This document shows positions 52,593-61,598 of a stretch of DNA of 64,000 nucleotides, in pieces. Source of the stretch: Bacteroides_D sp963546395 (lineage in GTDB: Bacteria; Bacteroidota; Bacteroidia; Bacteroidales; CAJPTX01). How positions within the stretch are numbered: position 1 is the first letter of the stretch; every line of letters starts with the position of its first letter. The stretch is from positions 62,001 to 126,000 of the forward strand of contig CAUUMS010000004.1 of assembly GCA_963546395.1 (NCBI GenBank), in the 5' to 3' direction. The notes beneath the pieces were generated by a model. The model did no database searches, had not been told where the DNA came from, and saw nothing but the letters and a program-made list of their open reading frames with translations. The position numbers and the translations under genes are program-made.

Positions 52593-54749
52593 CTACTTCA
52601 CCAGCGTCATCTCCTTTATCAGGTAGTCGGCCTGGGCATACTTGTCGATCATGAAGAGCACGTAGCGTATGTCGACGATGATGTTACGGCAACGCTGCGG
52701 ATCGAACATCAGGTCGCTCATGGTGCCCTCCCAAACCCTATCGAAGTTGAGGCCAATGAGCTCTCCTTTGGCATTGAGCGCAGGGCTACCCGAATTGCCC
52801 CCAGTGGTGTGGACGCTAGCCAGCAGGCAGGTGGGCACACTCCCGTTCACACCCCAACGACCATAATCCTTGGTTTCGTAGAGCTGCCGTAGGCGCTCGG
52901 GTACCACGTAATCGTGCGCTCCCGCGGCCACCTTCTCCATCACGCCATCGAGGGTGGTGAACGGCGTGTACTTCACGGCCTCACGGGCCTCGTAGCCCTG
53001 GACTGCCCCATAGGCCACACGGAGCGTAAAGTTCGCATCAGGATAGTACGTGGAGTCGGGGTTCATCTCCATGAGACCACGCACATAGTGCCGGTAGTGA
53101 GGCTCTAGGGCCCGCTGCAATTTGAGGTAGGGCTCACGCTGCAACTGGCGATACTCATCGGCCAAATGCGATACAGCCTGGTAGAGCTCATCGTCATCGA
53201 TGGCGGTCGCCGTGCCGCTTTCCACTCCCGCACAGAATGCATCGAAGCGGGACTGTGATGTGAAGATGGACTGGGCCATCACCCGATCGACGAAGGCATC
53301 GATCGCTTGCGCATTGGGGAACAGGCGTGCCACGGTGGGCAACTGCTGCGCCTCGGGTACACGGGCGATATACGCACGGAGCATGCCCCGCATGAGATCC
53401 CTATCAACCCTCGGGGCATAGTCCTTGAAGAAGGCCTGTCCCGACTCTTTGAATTTGGCCACGTTATCCTTCGAGAGGCTCTTCTGCTCCTGGCTCTGGA
53501 TGAAGGCCTTCTGACGAGTGGCAAAATTGAATGCTTCGATGCCCATGAGACCATTAGTGTAATAATCGATGGCCAGGGTCAACGGGGCCGTGCGCTTATA
53601 CAGGCTCGCCATGCTGTCGAGCAGGGTGCCATAGAGAGCTTTGCGGGCTTTTGGGCCCTTCGCGACCCAGGCCCGGAATGCGTCCTCCTGCTGACGCTTA
53701 CGCTCTACCGCATTCAGCCGCCGCAAACCAGATGCCTCGCCCTGCCACTTCTTCCACGCATTGGCAACTGAGGCGTGCTTGCTGGCGTACTGGATCCGGA
53801 TCGTATCATTGGTCTCCATGTATCGCCCCATGGTGGCAAGACGCTCGCTGCGCAAGGCTACCTTACGGGGGTTCGAATGCGCCATGACCTCCTCCACGGC
53901 CTGCGATACGACGTAACGCTGCGTTGAGCCAGGATAGCCAAAGACCATGACAAAGTCGTCCTCGGCGAGGCCGGCTGTGGAGATGCGGAAATAATTCTTC
54001 GCCCGCAATGGGACGTTACGCGGGGAGTACTGGGCTGGCTGGTTGGCTGAGTCGGCATAGACACGCAGCAGGGTGAAATCGCCCGTGTGGCGAGGCCACA
54101 TCCAGTTGTCGGTGTCGCCGCCAAACTTCCCGACCGCCGAGGGGGGTGCCACCACTAGTCGCACATCGCGATAGGTCTTGTAGGCGAAGAGGAAATACTG
54201 ATTCCCGTAGAACAGGGGCTCGACTTCGTAGTTGAGGCTGCTATCCTTGGCCTTGAGATCGGCTATCAGCTTCTCGGTGTTGAGCTTCACATTTTTCGCC
54301 CGCACGGAATCAGCCACCTTGGTCGAAATGTCCTTGAGGACGGCCTTAGTGACATCTTCCATGTACTCGAGGAAGCTCACGGACAGACCCTTGCAGGGGA
54401 GCTCCTCGTCACGATTGGAGGCGCTATAGCCATGCGTCAGGTAATCGTGCGAGACGGAGGAGAGCGATTGGATGTTTGAATAGGCACAGTGGTGATTGGT
54501 CAAGAGCAGGCCCTCGGGGGAGACGATACCCCCGGTGCATCCCCCGCCAAAGATCACCACCGCATCTTTCAGGCAGGCCCGGTTGACACTATAGATATCC
54601 TCGGCAGACAGCTTGAAGCCCTTCTGCTGCATTGCCTTTATGTTGAGCTGCTTAACTAGCAACGGCAGCCACATTCCCTCATCGGCTCGCGCACCTGGCA
54701 GGAAAAACAGGGTAACCAGTGCAAGCACTATCAAAGACCTCGCCTTCAT
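52593..54749 (-). CDS. S46 dipeptidyl-peptidase, DPP11-like (Asp/Glu specific)
   Basis: 718 aa with a signal peptide ending near PGARA. The chymotrypsin-like triad is visible: His in LLLTNHHCAY (86/87), Asp in RHTGDFTLLRVY, and Ser655 in GGNSGSP. The residue that sets specificity in Porphyromonas DPP7/DPP11 enzymes is Gly in DPP7 and Arg in DPP11; here FDRVWE places Arg at 671. I therefore infer release of dipeptides with Asp or Glu at P1 in the periplasm. This supports peptide-based nutrition. The terminator-like hairpin upstream separates it from the C1 peptidase gene. Confidence 0.92.
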   Translation of the reverse strand: MKARSLIVLALVTLFFLPGARADEGMWLPLLVKQLNIKAMQQKGFKLSAEDIYSVNRACLKDAVVIFGGGCTGGIVSPEGLLLTNHHCAYSNIQSLSSVSHDYLTHGYSASNRDEELPCKGLSVSFLEYMEDVTKAVLKDISTKVADSVRAKNVKLNTEKLIADLKAKDSSLNYEVEPLFYGNQYFLFAYKTYRDVRLVVAPPSAVGKFGGDTDNWMWPRHTGDFTLLRVYADSANQPAQYSPRNVPLRAKNYFRISTAGLAEDDFVMVFGYPGSTQRYVVSQAVEEVMAHSNPRKVALRSERLATMGRYMETNDTIRIQYASKHASVANAWKKWQGEASGLRRLNAVERKRQQEDAFRAWVAKGPKARKALYGTLLDSMASLYKRTAPLTLAIDYYTNGLMGIEAFNFATRQKAFIQSQEQKSLSKDNVAKFKESGQAFFKDYAPRVDRDLMRGMLRAYIARVPEAQQLPTVARLFPNAQAIDAFVDRVMAQSIFTSQSRFDAFCAGVESGTATAIDDDELYQAVSHLADEYRQLQREPYLKLQRALEPHYRHYVRGLMEMNPDSTYYPDANFTLRVAYGAVQGYEAREAVKYTPFTTLDGVMEKVAAGAHDYVVPERLRQLYETKDYGRWGVNGSVPTCLLASVHTTGGNSGSPALNAKGELIGLNFDRVWEGTMSDLMFDPQRCRNIIVDIRYVLFMIDKYAQADYLIKEMTLVK

Positions 54750-54776
54750 CGTCCTGTAACATTGATTAGAAACGAA

Positions 54777-54824
54777 TAGAACCCCGCCCGGACACCATGG
54801 TGGGTACCCTTTGGCGAGGTTCTA
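54777..54824 (-). terminator. Hairpin terminator after the C1 peptidase gene
   Basis: TAGAACC pairs with GGTTCTA, followed by one mismatch and CGCC/GGCG. An inner CACC/GGTG pair is present. On the minus strand ATTCGTTTCTAAT follows. It is 20 bp past the stop codon. Confidence 0.55.
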
Positions 54825-54844
54825 TACTCACTCGTGGGGAGCTA

Positions 54845-56053
54845 CTACTTCAGCCCCATCTTCTTAGCTATCGCAGCCGGGATACCATTCTTGTTCACCA
54901 TGATATCCATCGTCTTGTAGCGGACGAACGATTCGGAGGCGTAGAAATAGCCGCCATACACGCCGTCTGCCGTCCAGCTATTCTTGACCTTGTAGTATTT
55001 GGTGCCGTTCTGATCCTTGGCAATACCCATGATGACCATGCCGTGGTCATCGGTGGTCTCCCAATTGTCGAAGGCCTTTTGGCGCATCTCCTGGGTGATC
55101 TGCTGCTCGGGCACAGGGCTCTTGATGTCGCGCACCATCTTCTGACGCTCTTCCTTCGTCATCGTGCTCCATTTCAATTTCTCGGAGTCGGCCAGCTCAG
55201 CCGTAGGCTTAACGGGGATCACTGCCACCCCATTGTTGTACTTGAAGCCCTGCTCGCTCACATCGCTCCCCCAGCCCACGGGGTAACCGTGCTCTAGCGA
55301 GTAGTCGATAATGGCCATCATCTCATCGAGCGGTACATTCATGTCTTCACCGCGAGCCCAGTTGTCGGGGATCTCGATGATGAATGGCTTATAGAATGGG
55401 TGGTGCGTGAAGGAGGTGATGAAGGCGTAATCGTCCAGGTTGAGCCCCAGGCTCTCCATATAGCTCTTGGGAGTGTACTCCTTGCCACCCTCCTTAAACT
55501 TGGTGGGCAGCGGGCCGAGGTAGGCATCGAGTATGCCATCGAAGCCCTTTAGCCACGCCGTAGATAGCCGGCGGTTCTTATTCTTGATCACTGCATCCAC
55601 ATAGGCTCTCGTTAGCGCATCGAGCTCACCATGCACGTGGTTCTCTTCCCCGTACTGCAAACCCGTGTACACGGACTCAGGCACAATGCCATCGCGCTTG
55701 AGGACATTGATCACGTCCTTGAACGAGCCGCCACCGGCGAATTCTACCGTGCCATGGTAGCGCACATAGCTCACGGCCTTGTCATGGTAGGCATTGCGGA
55801 CGATGAACTGTTCCGACAAATCAACCTCTCCCTTTCCCATGCGCAGCAGCTCGGACTCGAAGAAGCCGAGCCCGGAATAGCTCCAGCATGTCCCCGCCCG
55901 GTTCTGATCCTTCACCGGCGTACAGGGGAGCGATATGACATCAGTAAACTTAAATCCTTCCTCTTTAGGCTCCTCTTTCTCCTGCGCTAACAGCGTAAGG
56001 GGCAACGCCAGCAGCATGGTTAAGAATAGTCGTCCAGCGAATCGTATACCCAT
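54845..56053 (-). CDS. Secreted C1 family cysteine aminopeptidase (bleomycin hydrolase/PepC-like)
   Basis: 402 aa. A signal peptide (MGIRFAGRLFLTMLLALPLTLLAQ) precedes the papain-like domain. The catalytic Cys56 is in DQNRAGTCWSYSG, His in TDDHGMVIMGIAKD, and Asn in YKVKNSWTADG. Insertions such as STAWLKGFDGILDAYLG are characteristic of the bleomycin-hydrolase branch. It probably trims peptides in the periplasm, upstream of or together with the neighbouring S46 enzyme. A TACCTTTG element lies about 50 bp upstream. Confidence 0.92.
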   Translation of the reverse strand: MGIRFAGRLFLTMLLALPLTLLAQEKEEPKEEGFKFTDVISLPCTPVKDQNRAGTCWSYSGLGFFESELLRMGKGEVDLSEQFIVRNAYHDKAVSYVRYHGTVEFAGGGSFKDVINVLKRDGIVPESVYTGLQYGEENHVHGELDALTRAYVDAVIKNKNRRLSTAWLKGFDGILDAYLGPLPTKFKEGGKEYTPKSYMESLGLNLDDYAFITSFTHHPFYKPFIIEIPDNWARGEDMNVPLDEMMAIIDYSLEHGYPVGWGSDVSEQGFKYNNGVAVIPVKPTAELADSEKLKWSTMTKEERQKMVRDIKSPVPEQQITQEMRQKAFDNWETTDDHGMVIMGIAKDQNGTKYYKVKNSWTADGVYGGYFYASESFVRYKTMDIMVNKNGIPAAIAKKMGLK

Positions 56054-56101
56054 TGCGTGATTCCGTTATTCGGTGAAATAAAAAGTTCAACACCCTGTCC
56101 G

Positions 56102-56109
56102 CAAAGGTA
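56102..56109 (-). promoter_or_regulatory. Candidate -7 element of the C1 peptidase gene
   Basis: TACCTTTG on the minus strand matches TAnnTTTG; no TTG lies 20 bases upstream. The predicted leader is about 43 nt. Confidence 0.45.
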
Positions 56110-56219
56110 GCACAAATCTTCACCACGTAGCCACACCACTGGCCACAGATGCCGCAGCATCCGTCCGGTAAGGGAGCCGTAAAGGCGTAAGGATTGGCCT
56201 CGCTAGGCGCTGATGGGAT

Positions 56220-57362
56220 CTAGGATAGGGGGTGGTAGAGAGAGTCTCGCTCTACGGGTATGAAGCCCGCATCCCGCACTATTTGCTCGAGCTCCTCCAC
56301 GGTGGCTGAGGGCTTTTGCTCCTCGGCACCAGCCATGCTGTAGATCTTGGTGCTATTGCCGATGGTACCATCCAGATCATCGGCACCAAAGGCCAGGGCC
56401 AACGGGATATGCGCCTTGCCAAGCATGGGCCAATAGGCCTTGAGATGCTGAATATTATCGAGCAAAATGCGGCTCACGGCGAACGTGCGTAGCACCTCGG
56501 CCATTGTCACCTCACCACGTAGGCCGAGCGCATTCCCAGCAGCCCTAAACTTCAACGGGATAAAGCAATTGAAACCACCGGTCTCGTCCTGTAGGGCACG
56601 CAGTCGCAGCAGATGGTCGACCCGATCGGCCAGGGACTCCACGTGACCGAAGAGCATGGTGGCATTCGAGCATAGCCCCAGCTTATGCGCAGCACGATGG
56701 ACGGATAGCCAGTCGTCTGCCGAGCCCTTTTCGGGGCATATCCGTTGCCGCACATCCTCGGCAAAGATCTCGGCCCCACCGCCAGGTAGGGAGCCCAAGC
56801 CAGCCTGTTGCAATCGGCCCAAGCCTGCGAATATCGAAACCCCAGCCTGCGTAAAGAATGGGAGTAATTCAATAGCAGAAAAGGCCTTGACATGCAAGCG
56901 AGGCGCTACCTCACGCACGCTCTTCACCACATGCTCAAGGTCGGACAGAGTCCAGTCGGGGTGCACACCGCCCGTGATATGAATCTCTGTGCAGCCTTCG
57001 TCTTGGAGTGCCTTCGCCCGCTGCAAGATTTCATCTAGCGTGAGAGTCCACACCCCATCCTGCCCATGCTCCTTACGGAAGGAGCAGAAAGCACAGCGGA
57101 ATATGCAACGATTCGTGGGCTCTACGTGCCCATTCCGATTGTAGTAGGCCTGCAATCCATTCTTACGGATGCGAACCCAGCTGGCCATAGTGGCGAGGAG
57201 TGCCAGATTGGGCTCAGCAAATAGGGCCCTACCATCGTCCTCATTCAGTCGCTCCCCCGCTAGCAAGTGCTCTGCAGCTTGCACAGTCTGACTCCCGCAG
57301 TGCGAGAGTGCGTTGCGCACCAGCTGGGCCTTACGCTCTAGGAGCTCGCCAATGTTGCCCAC
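56220..57362 (-). CDS. mqnE: MqnE, aminofutalosine synthase (radical SAM)
   Basis: 380 aa from a GTG start at 57362; no ATG exists in the first 58 codons. The radical-SAM cluster motif is Cys86-x3-Cys90-x2-Cys93 in EPTNRCIFRCAFCSF. The family pattern continues with HITGGVHPDW, LPGGGAEIFAEDVRQRICPEK and FGADDLDGTIGN. MqnE makes aminofutalosine from 3-[(1-carboxyvinyl)oxy]benzoate and SAM, an early step of the futalosine route to menaquinone. It therefore suggests that this organism makes menaquinone by the Mqn rather than the Men pathway. It lies 53 bp after the second chemoreceptor gene. Confidence 0.92.
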   Translation of the reverse strand: MGNIGELLERKAQLVRNALSHCGSQTVQAAEHLLAGERLNEDDGRALFAEPNLALLATMASWVRIRKNGLQAYYNRNGHVEPTNRCIFRCAFCSFRKEHGQDGVWTLTLDEILQRAKALQDEGCTEIHITGGVHPDWTLSDLEHVVKSVREVAPRLHVKAFSAIELLPFFTQAGVSIFAGLGRLQQAGLGSLPGGGAEIFAEDVRQRICPEKGSADDWLSVHRAAHKLGLCSNATMLFGHVESLADRVDHLLRLRALQDETGGFNCFIPLKFRAAGNALGLRGEVTMAEVLRTFAVSRILLDNIQHLKAYWPMLGKAHIPLALAFGADDLDGTIGNSTKIYSMAGAEEQKPSATVEELEQIVRDAGFIPVERDSLYHPLS

Positions 57363-57415
57363 GGAGATTCAGCGCATCTTAATTCGGCAGGAGCACAAAG
57401 GGCTAGCAATCCCTT

Positions 57416-59551
57416 TTAGAAGCTTTCGTAATCCGCATCGCTATCCGTGCCCGTAGACATATCCAGCTGTACACCGCCGCTCTTCGTGGGCCGTGCCACA
57501 GGCTCTGGCTCCACTACTGGGGATGGGACGACTGGCTGCGCAGCAGGTGCCTCCACCCTCGGAGGTGCTACCGTTGACACAGGAGCCTCGGGCTCCCTCC
57601 GAGTCACATGGGTCTGTGCAGTGGCTACTCCAGGCCGGGGCCCTGACTTCTCAGCGGGGATAGGTGCTACCCTCTCAGTGCTATGGATTGGCCGACTGGG
57701 GGCTGACACCATAGGCAAACCACTAGGTGCACTCGGCTTCACCGGCGTGATAGGACGTACATTCGTAGTAGGCCTTGAGACATGCAATGAGGATGCACCC
57801 TGGAGGACGGGAGCCTCTGTCTGATCAATCTTAAACAGATTGGCCAGCTTGCCAATCTCTGCTGCCAGAATATCGAGCTGATTGGCACTGTCTGCCAGCG
57901 TGGCACTCGAGGCTGCATTGGCCTGCGACACGCTGCTAAGCTGCTGCACGGCCCTATTGACCTGCTCTGCGCCATTACGCTGCTCGAGGCTAGCCACGGC
58001 GACCTCACGCGAGAGGCTGGCACTATTGCGCACATTCGGGGCAATCTCGTCGAGGGCTGCATTCACGCTATCCGCAGTGCGCACCGCAGACCCTACTAGC
58101 GATATGACCTCATCGGCTGCACCGCCACTTCGCTCGGCCAGCTTACGTACCTCAGAGGCAACCACAGCAAATCCACGTCCGTGCTCTCCAGCCCGGGCGG
58201 CCTCCACTGCCGCATTGAGGGCCAGAATATTAGTCTGATTAGCAATGTCGCTTACCACGCCTATCTTAGATGCGATCTCCTGCACGGCCTCCCGATTCTG
58301 GCGCACATGCTCTAGCAAGCCCTCAAGGATATTCGACACGCTCTGCGACATCTTCTCCGACTGCTGCGCATTGTCCGCATTCTGATCGATGTTGGCGGCC
58401 ATTTGCTCCATGGCACTCGACACCTGCTCTGTTGACGAGGCCTGCGATGAGGCTCCCTCGGCGATCTGGCGACTCGCCTCGCCCATCTTCTTGCTCACAG
58501 ACTGAAGCTCGCCTGAAGTCTTATGCAGGGCCGTTACAAGCTCCACCATCTTACCCCGCAATGCCTCGGAGGCCCGTACTATCTTACCCGCCTCATCCGC
58601 ACGCTCCTTGTCTACCTGTATCAGGTGATTTGTCTCTCGCAAATTACCGTCGCGCATTGCAGCCATTGAGGCCTCAGTACGGCTAAATACCCCAACCAGA
58701 GCACCCGACGCACGGTAGGTGAGCACTCCAAGGAAGAGGAATACCAGTATTGCGCTCACGAGTAGAGCTCGACTACGTGACTTGCCATACGCCGTCATCT
58801 CCTTCTCTATCACCTTGTAATAGCTCCGCAGGGATGCACAGAAAGCCGCTGAGGACTCATCGTACGTCTGCTGTAAGCCCTCCTGCACACGCTCCTTTGA
58901 CACCAAGTCTTCCATCCGGCCCAGCACGTCACGCAACGCACCGCCCTCCTCTACCAGCTCACCAGCAGCCTTTGCCAGCATATCCTTAGAAGCCTCGAGC
59001 CTCGGCACCTCATCCGACTCGACGTGCTTGGCAAAAGCCAGTGCAGACTCCAGCAACAGGCGCATAAGATCGCGGGATATCCCCTCCGAGACAGAGGCCT
59101 TCGAGGCCAAAGCTTGCAGATCGTTACGCACGCTCGTCTGCACCGCATAAAGCTCCTTCTCGCTCTCAAGCAGGGAGTGGGCCGCCTGCCGTAATTCAGC
59201 CCTCAGGTTCGCCACCCGTTGCGCAGCCTCGAAGATGGAGCGTTCGGCATGTTGCACCGGTGCAAGCATATCCTGCTCTCGGCCGCTCTCGTCCACATTG
59301 CCGATGCGGCTATCCACCCTGGCAATGAGCGATTCGTCATGCGTGCGGAAGAAGCTCTCTACGTCGGCGTAGGCGTGATGCACCATATCGCTGGATTGGC
59401 TCACCTCCGAGTATATGGGGAGGAAGGTGGCCACCTGTAGATGGCTGTACACGCCCACCGACATTATAACCAGAAATGCCACAAAGGCCAGTACATTGAG
59501 CAGCAGCAGCTTCACCCGAATGCTCGTCGTTGCCATGCGATGCAAATCCAT
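57416..59551 (-). CDS. Methyl-accepting chemotaxis protein with CheR-tether-like tail (orphan chemoreceptor 2)
   Basis: 711 aa from the ATG at 59551, which has a strong GAGGAGGAGA Shine-Dalgarno. First transmembrane helix about 14-36, a helical sensor domain of about 210 residues, second helix (ALLVSAILVFLFLGVLTY), HAMP, and the signalling coiled coil with tip IANQTNILALNAAVEAARAGE and GFAVVASEVRKLAERS. After it comes about 125 residues of Pro/Ala/Val-rich, probably disordered linker and the C-terminus DYESF. That resembles the NWETF/NWESF pentapeptide that docks CheR in some chemoreceptors. No che gene lies nearby. The sensor domain shares no obvious sequence with chemoreceptor 1. Confidence 0.93.
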   Translation of the reverse strand: MDLHRMATTSIRVKLLLLNVLAFVAFLVIMSVGVYSHLQVATFLPIYSEVSQSSDMVHHAYADVESFFRTHDESLIARVDSRIGNVDESGREQDMLAPVQHAERSIFEAAQRVANLRAELRQAAHSLLESEKELYAVQTSVRNDLQALASKASVSEGISRDLMRLLLESALAFAKHVESDEVPRLEASKDMLAKAAGELVEEGGALRDVLGRMEDLVSKERVQEGLQQTYDESSAAFCASLRSYYKVIEKEMTAYGKSRSRALLVSAILVFLFLGVLTYRASGALVGVFSRTEASMAAMRDGNLRETNHLIQVDKERADEAGKIVRASEALRGKMVELVTALHKTSGELQSVSKKMGEASRQIAEGASSQASSTEQVSSAMEQMAANIDQNADNAQQSEKMSQSVSNILEGLLEHVRQNREAVQEIASKIGVVSDIANQTNILALNAAVEAARAGEHGRGFAVVASEVRKLAERSGGAADEVISLVGSAVRTADSVNAALDEIAPNVRNSASLSREVAVASLEQRNGAEQVNRAVQQLSSVSQANAASSATLADSANQLDILAAEIGKLANLFKIDQTEAPVLQGASSLHVSRPTTNVRPITPVKPSAPSGLPMVSAPSRPIHSTERVAPIPAEKSGPRPGVATAQTHVTRREPEAPVSTVAPPRVEAPAAQPVVPSPVVEPEPVARPTKSGGVQLDMSTGTDSDADYESF

Positions 59552-59683
59552 TGAGTCTCCTCCTCTTTTGGTAGCGTGCGATGCGCACCTAGAAATTATC
59601 CCCTACATCCGAATCCAGAATACAATACGTTGTGGCCAATATGATTGTTCTCCTAATTCTTTGGTTGTCAATTTCAGTAGTGC

Positions 59684-60709
59684 CTACGTGCTTTTTTCAG
59701 TGGTCAAAAAGGTTTTACGCCCAAGTACAAAGTAGTCCCACACGAGCAATCGATGCCCAAGCGGTGCGCTGAACGAAGTACTAGAATGCCACTCCCGCAG
59801 GGTACGCCAGAATTCCACGTGAGCCCGTAACACGGCCCGCGCAGCATCGGTACGTCCCTGGAGCAGGTACATCATGGCTGACAGGCCGTCGAGGCATAGG
59901 CGCAACGGCAGCAATAGGATTCCTCGCCCTCGACTCCAATTGCGACGTAGCATCCAGAGGCTGTTACGATAATTCAGATACAGCTTGCGGGGGCTATCGT
60001 TGGGCAAGGCCCCACCCCCGACGTGGTACACGGAGGCCGATGGCTCCACCCAGACCTGCCCTCCCAGGCTACGCATACGCCAGCAGAGGTCTATCTCCTC
60101 CATGTGAGCAAAGAAGCGTCCCTCCAGTCCTCCCGCTTGCCAATATGCCTCAGCCCTCACCGCCAGGCAAGCACCGCTAGCCCAGTGCACCTGGCGCGCA
60201 TCATCATACTGCCCGCAATCCTGCTCCACGGTGGCAAGCATACGCCCCCGGCAGTACGGATACCCCAGCATGTCGAGATACCCTCCGCAAGCCCCAGCAT
60301 ACTCAAAGAAGTCACGGCGATGCCACGACCGGATCTTGGGCATCACAGCCCACACCTGCTCCGAGCTACGTAACCTGGCAACGAGTGGTGCCAGCCAGCC
60401 CTCGGTTACCTCAACGTCGCTGTTGAGCAGAATGTAAATGTCACTGGATAAGGTCTCACGCACCCACTTCAGGGCCCGATTATACCCCTCGGCAAAGCCC
60501 CAATTCTGCGTAAAAGCTACCGTCTTCACTCCTGGGCACTCTGCATGGATGTAGTCCAGCGAGCCGTCTTCCGAGCCATTGTCAGCCACCACCACCTCAG
60601 CCAATCCGGCCGTGCAACGGCATACCCCAGGTAAAAACTGGCGGAGGAACTTCAGCCCATTCCAGTTGAGTATCACGACGGCCACGCCGCCCTCCTTAGC
60701 CCTGTCCAT
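59684..60709 (-). CDS. Family 2 glycosyltransferase
   Basis: 341 aa from the ATG at 60709, which overlaps the acyltransferase stop by 14 bp; longer frames run into that gene. The GT-A fold is seen in VAVVILNWNGLKFL, VVVADNGSEDGS and LNSDVEVTEGWL (DxD-like). A SGACLAVRAEAYWQAGGL segment and FFAHMEEIDLCWRMRSLG follow, as in rhamnosyltransferase-like GT2 enzymes. A hydrophobic stretch near residue 265-285 may bind the membrane. It likely adds a sugar to a surface polysaccharide or lipid; donor and acceptor are unknown. It ends the mtaB operon. Confidence 0.88.
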   Translation of the reverse strand: MDRAKEGGVAVVILNWNGLKFLRQFLPGVCRCTAGLAEVVVADNGSEDGSLDYIHAECPGVKTVAFTQNWGFAEGYNRALKWVRETLSSDIYILLNSDVEVTEGWLAPLVARLRSSEQVWAVMPKIRSWHRRDFFEYAGACGGYLDMLGYPYCRGRMLATVEQDCGQYDDARQVHWASGACLAVRAEAYWQAGGLEGRFFAHMEEIDLCWRMRSLGGQVWVEPSASVYHVGGGALPNDSPRKLYLNYRNSLWMLRRNWSRGRGILLLPLRLCLDGLSAMMYLLQGRTDAARAVLRAHVEFWRTLREWHSSTSFSAPLGHRLLVWDYFVLGRKTFLTTEKST

Positions 60710-61598
60710 CCGGCATCGTGGGCTTACTGTACTTCCATCGCCGGTGCGACCAGAGCCATGGGGCTGGGTTCGCCTGTATGCAACGCTCAAGCGTCGCCAA
60801 GTGCTGCGCCGTAATCCAATCGTCGGGCGTGTGGCACGGGTCATCCGTAATCAGCTCCAGCGTAATCTGATAGTGTCCCCTGCGCACCCGCTGCATATTG
60901 CAGAAAAAGACCGGCAGATTAAACCGCTTGGCGATGTGCTCTATACCACGAAAGACGAGCGTATCCTGATTCAGGAATCGCCCCCAGTAATGGTTGCCCT
61001 TCCAGGGGGTCTGATCCGTAATCAGGCCGATTAGCGTCGGCACATGCTGTTGCTCGTAGCGAAGCACCGTGCGGAAGGTATCCTTCATCAGCACCGTCTC
61101 ACTCCCGAGACGCTCACGCGAGCCCGTGAGGAGTCGCTCCAGCCGCTTATTATTCACCGGTTTATAGATACTGAGCATCTTATGCCGAATCTGCGGGGCG
61201 GCCGTCGTCAGAAACTCCCAGTTAGCGTAATGGGCTGCCGCGATCACCACGCTACGCCCAGCCTCGTAGTAGGGTGTCAGCAGCTCCACGTTGGTATAGC
61301 TGCATCGTGCCATCATACGTTTAGCCGAGGCGTGCAGCAGGAAGGCCTCCTCAAGAATCAAATCGCTCAGGTGGCGGTAGAAACCCCACGCAATGCGTCG
61401 CACCTCAGCCTCACTCTTCTCTGGAAACGAGCGGCGCAGATTGCCAAGCACCGTACCTCGCCGATAGCGCACCACATAGCACAACAGGAATGCGCTCACA
61501 TCCGACAGGGCGTAGAACAGCCTCTGTGGCAGCACCGACAGGATCCACGTGAAGACGTAGACCAGCACATAGACCACCCATCCGAGAACCTTACCCAT
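60696..61598 (-). CDS. Lipid A acyltransferase, LpxL/HtrB family
   Basis: 300 aa. An N-terminal membrane anchor (LGWVVYVLVYVFTWILSVLPQ) is followed by the acyltransferase domain. The catalytic His123 and Glu128 occur in AAHYANWEFL, and RGIEHIAKRFNLPVFF and RGHYQITLELI follow, as in Kdo2-lipid A secondary acyltransferases. It transfers an acyl chain to the lipid A precursor on the inner leaflet of the inner membrane. Its start overlaps the inositol-monophosphatase stop by 8 bp (ATGGGTAA), so coupling is likely. LpxL and LpxM cannot be told apart here. Confidence 0.9.
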   Translation of the reverse strand: MGKVLGWVVYVLVYVFTWILSVLPQRLFYALSDVSAFLLCYVVRYRRGTVLGNLRRSFPEKSEAEVRRIAWGFYRHLSDLILEEAFLLHASAKRMMARCSYTNVELLTPYYEAGRSVVIAAAHYANWEFLTTAAPQIRHKMLSIYKPVNNKRLERLLTGSRERLGSETVLMKDTFRTVLRYEQQHVPTLIGLITDQTPWKGNHYWGRFLNQDTLVFRGIEHIAKRFNLPVFFCNMQRVRRGHYQITLELITDDPCHTPDDWITAQHLATLERCIQANPAPWLWSHRRWKYSKPTMPDGQG

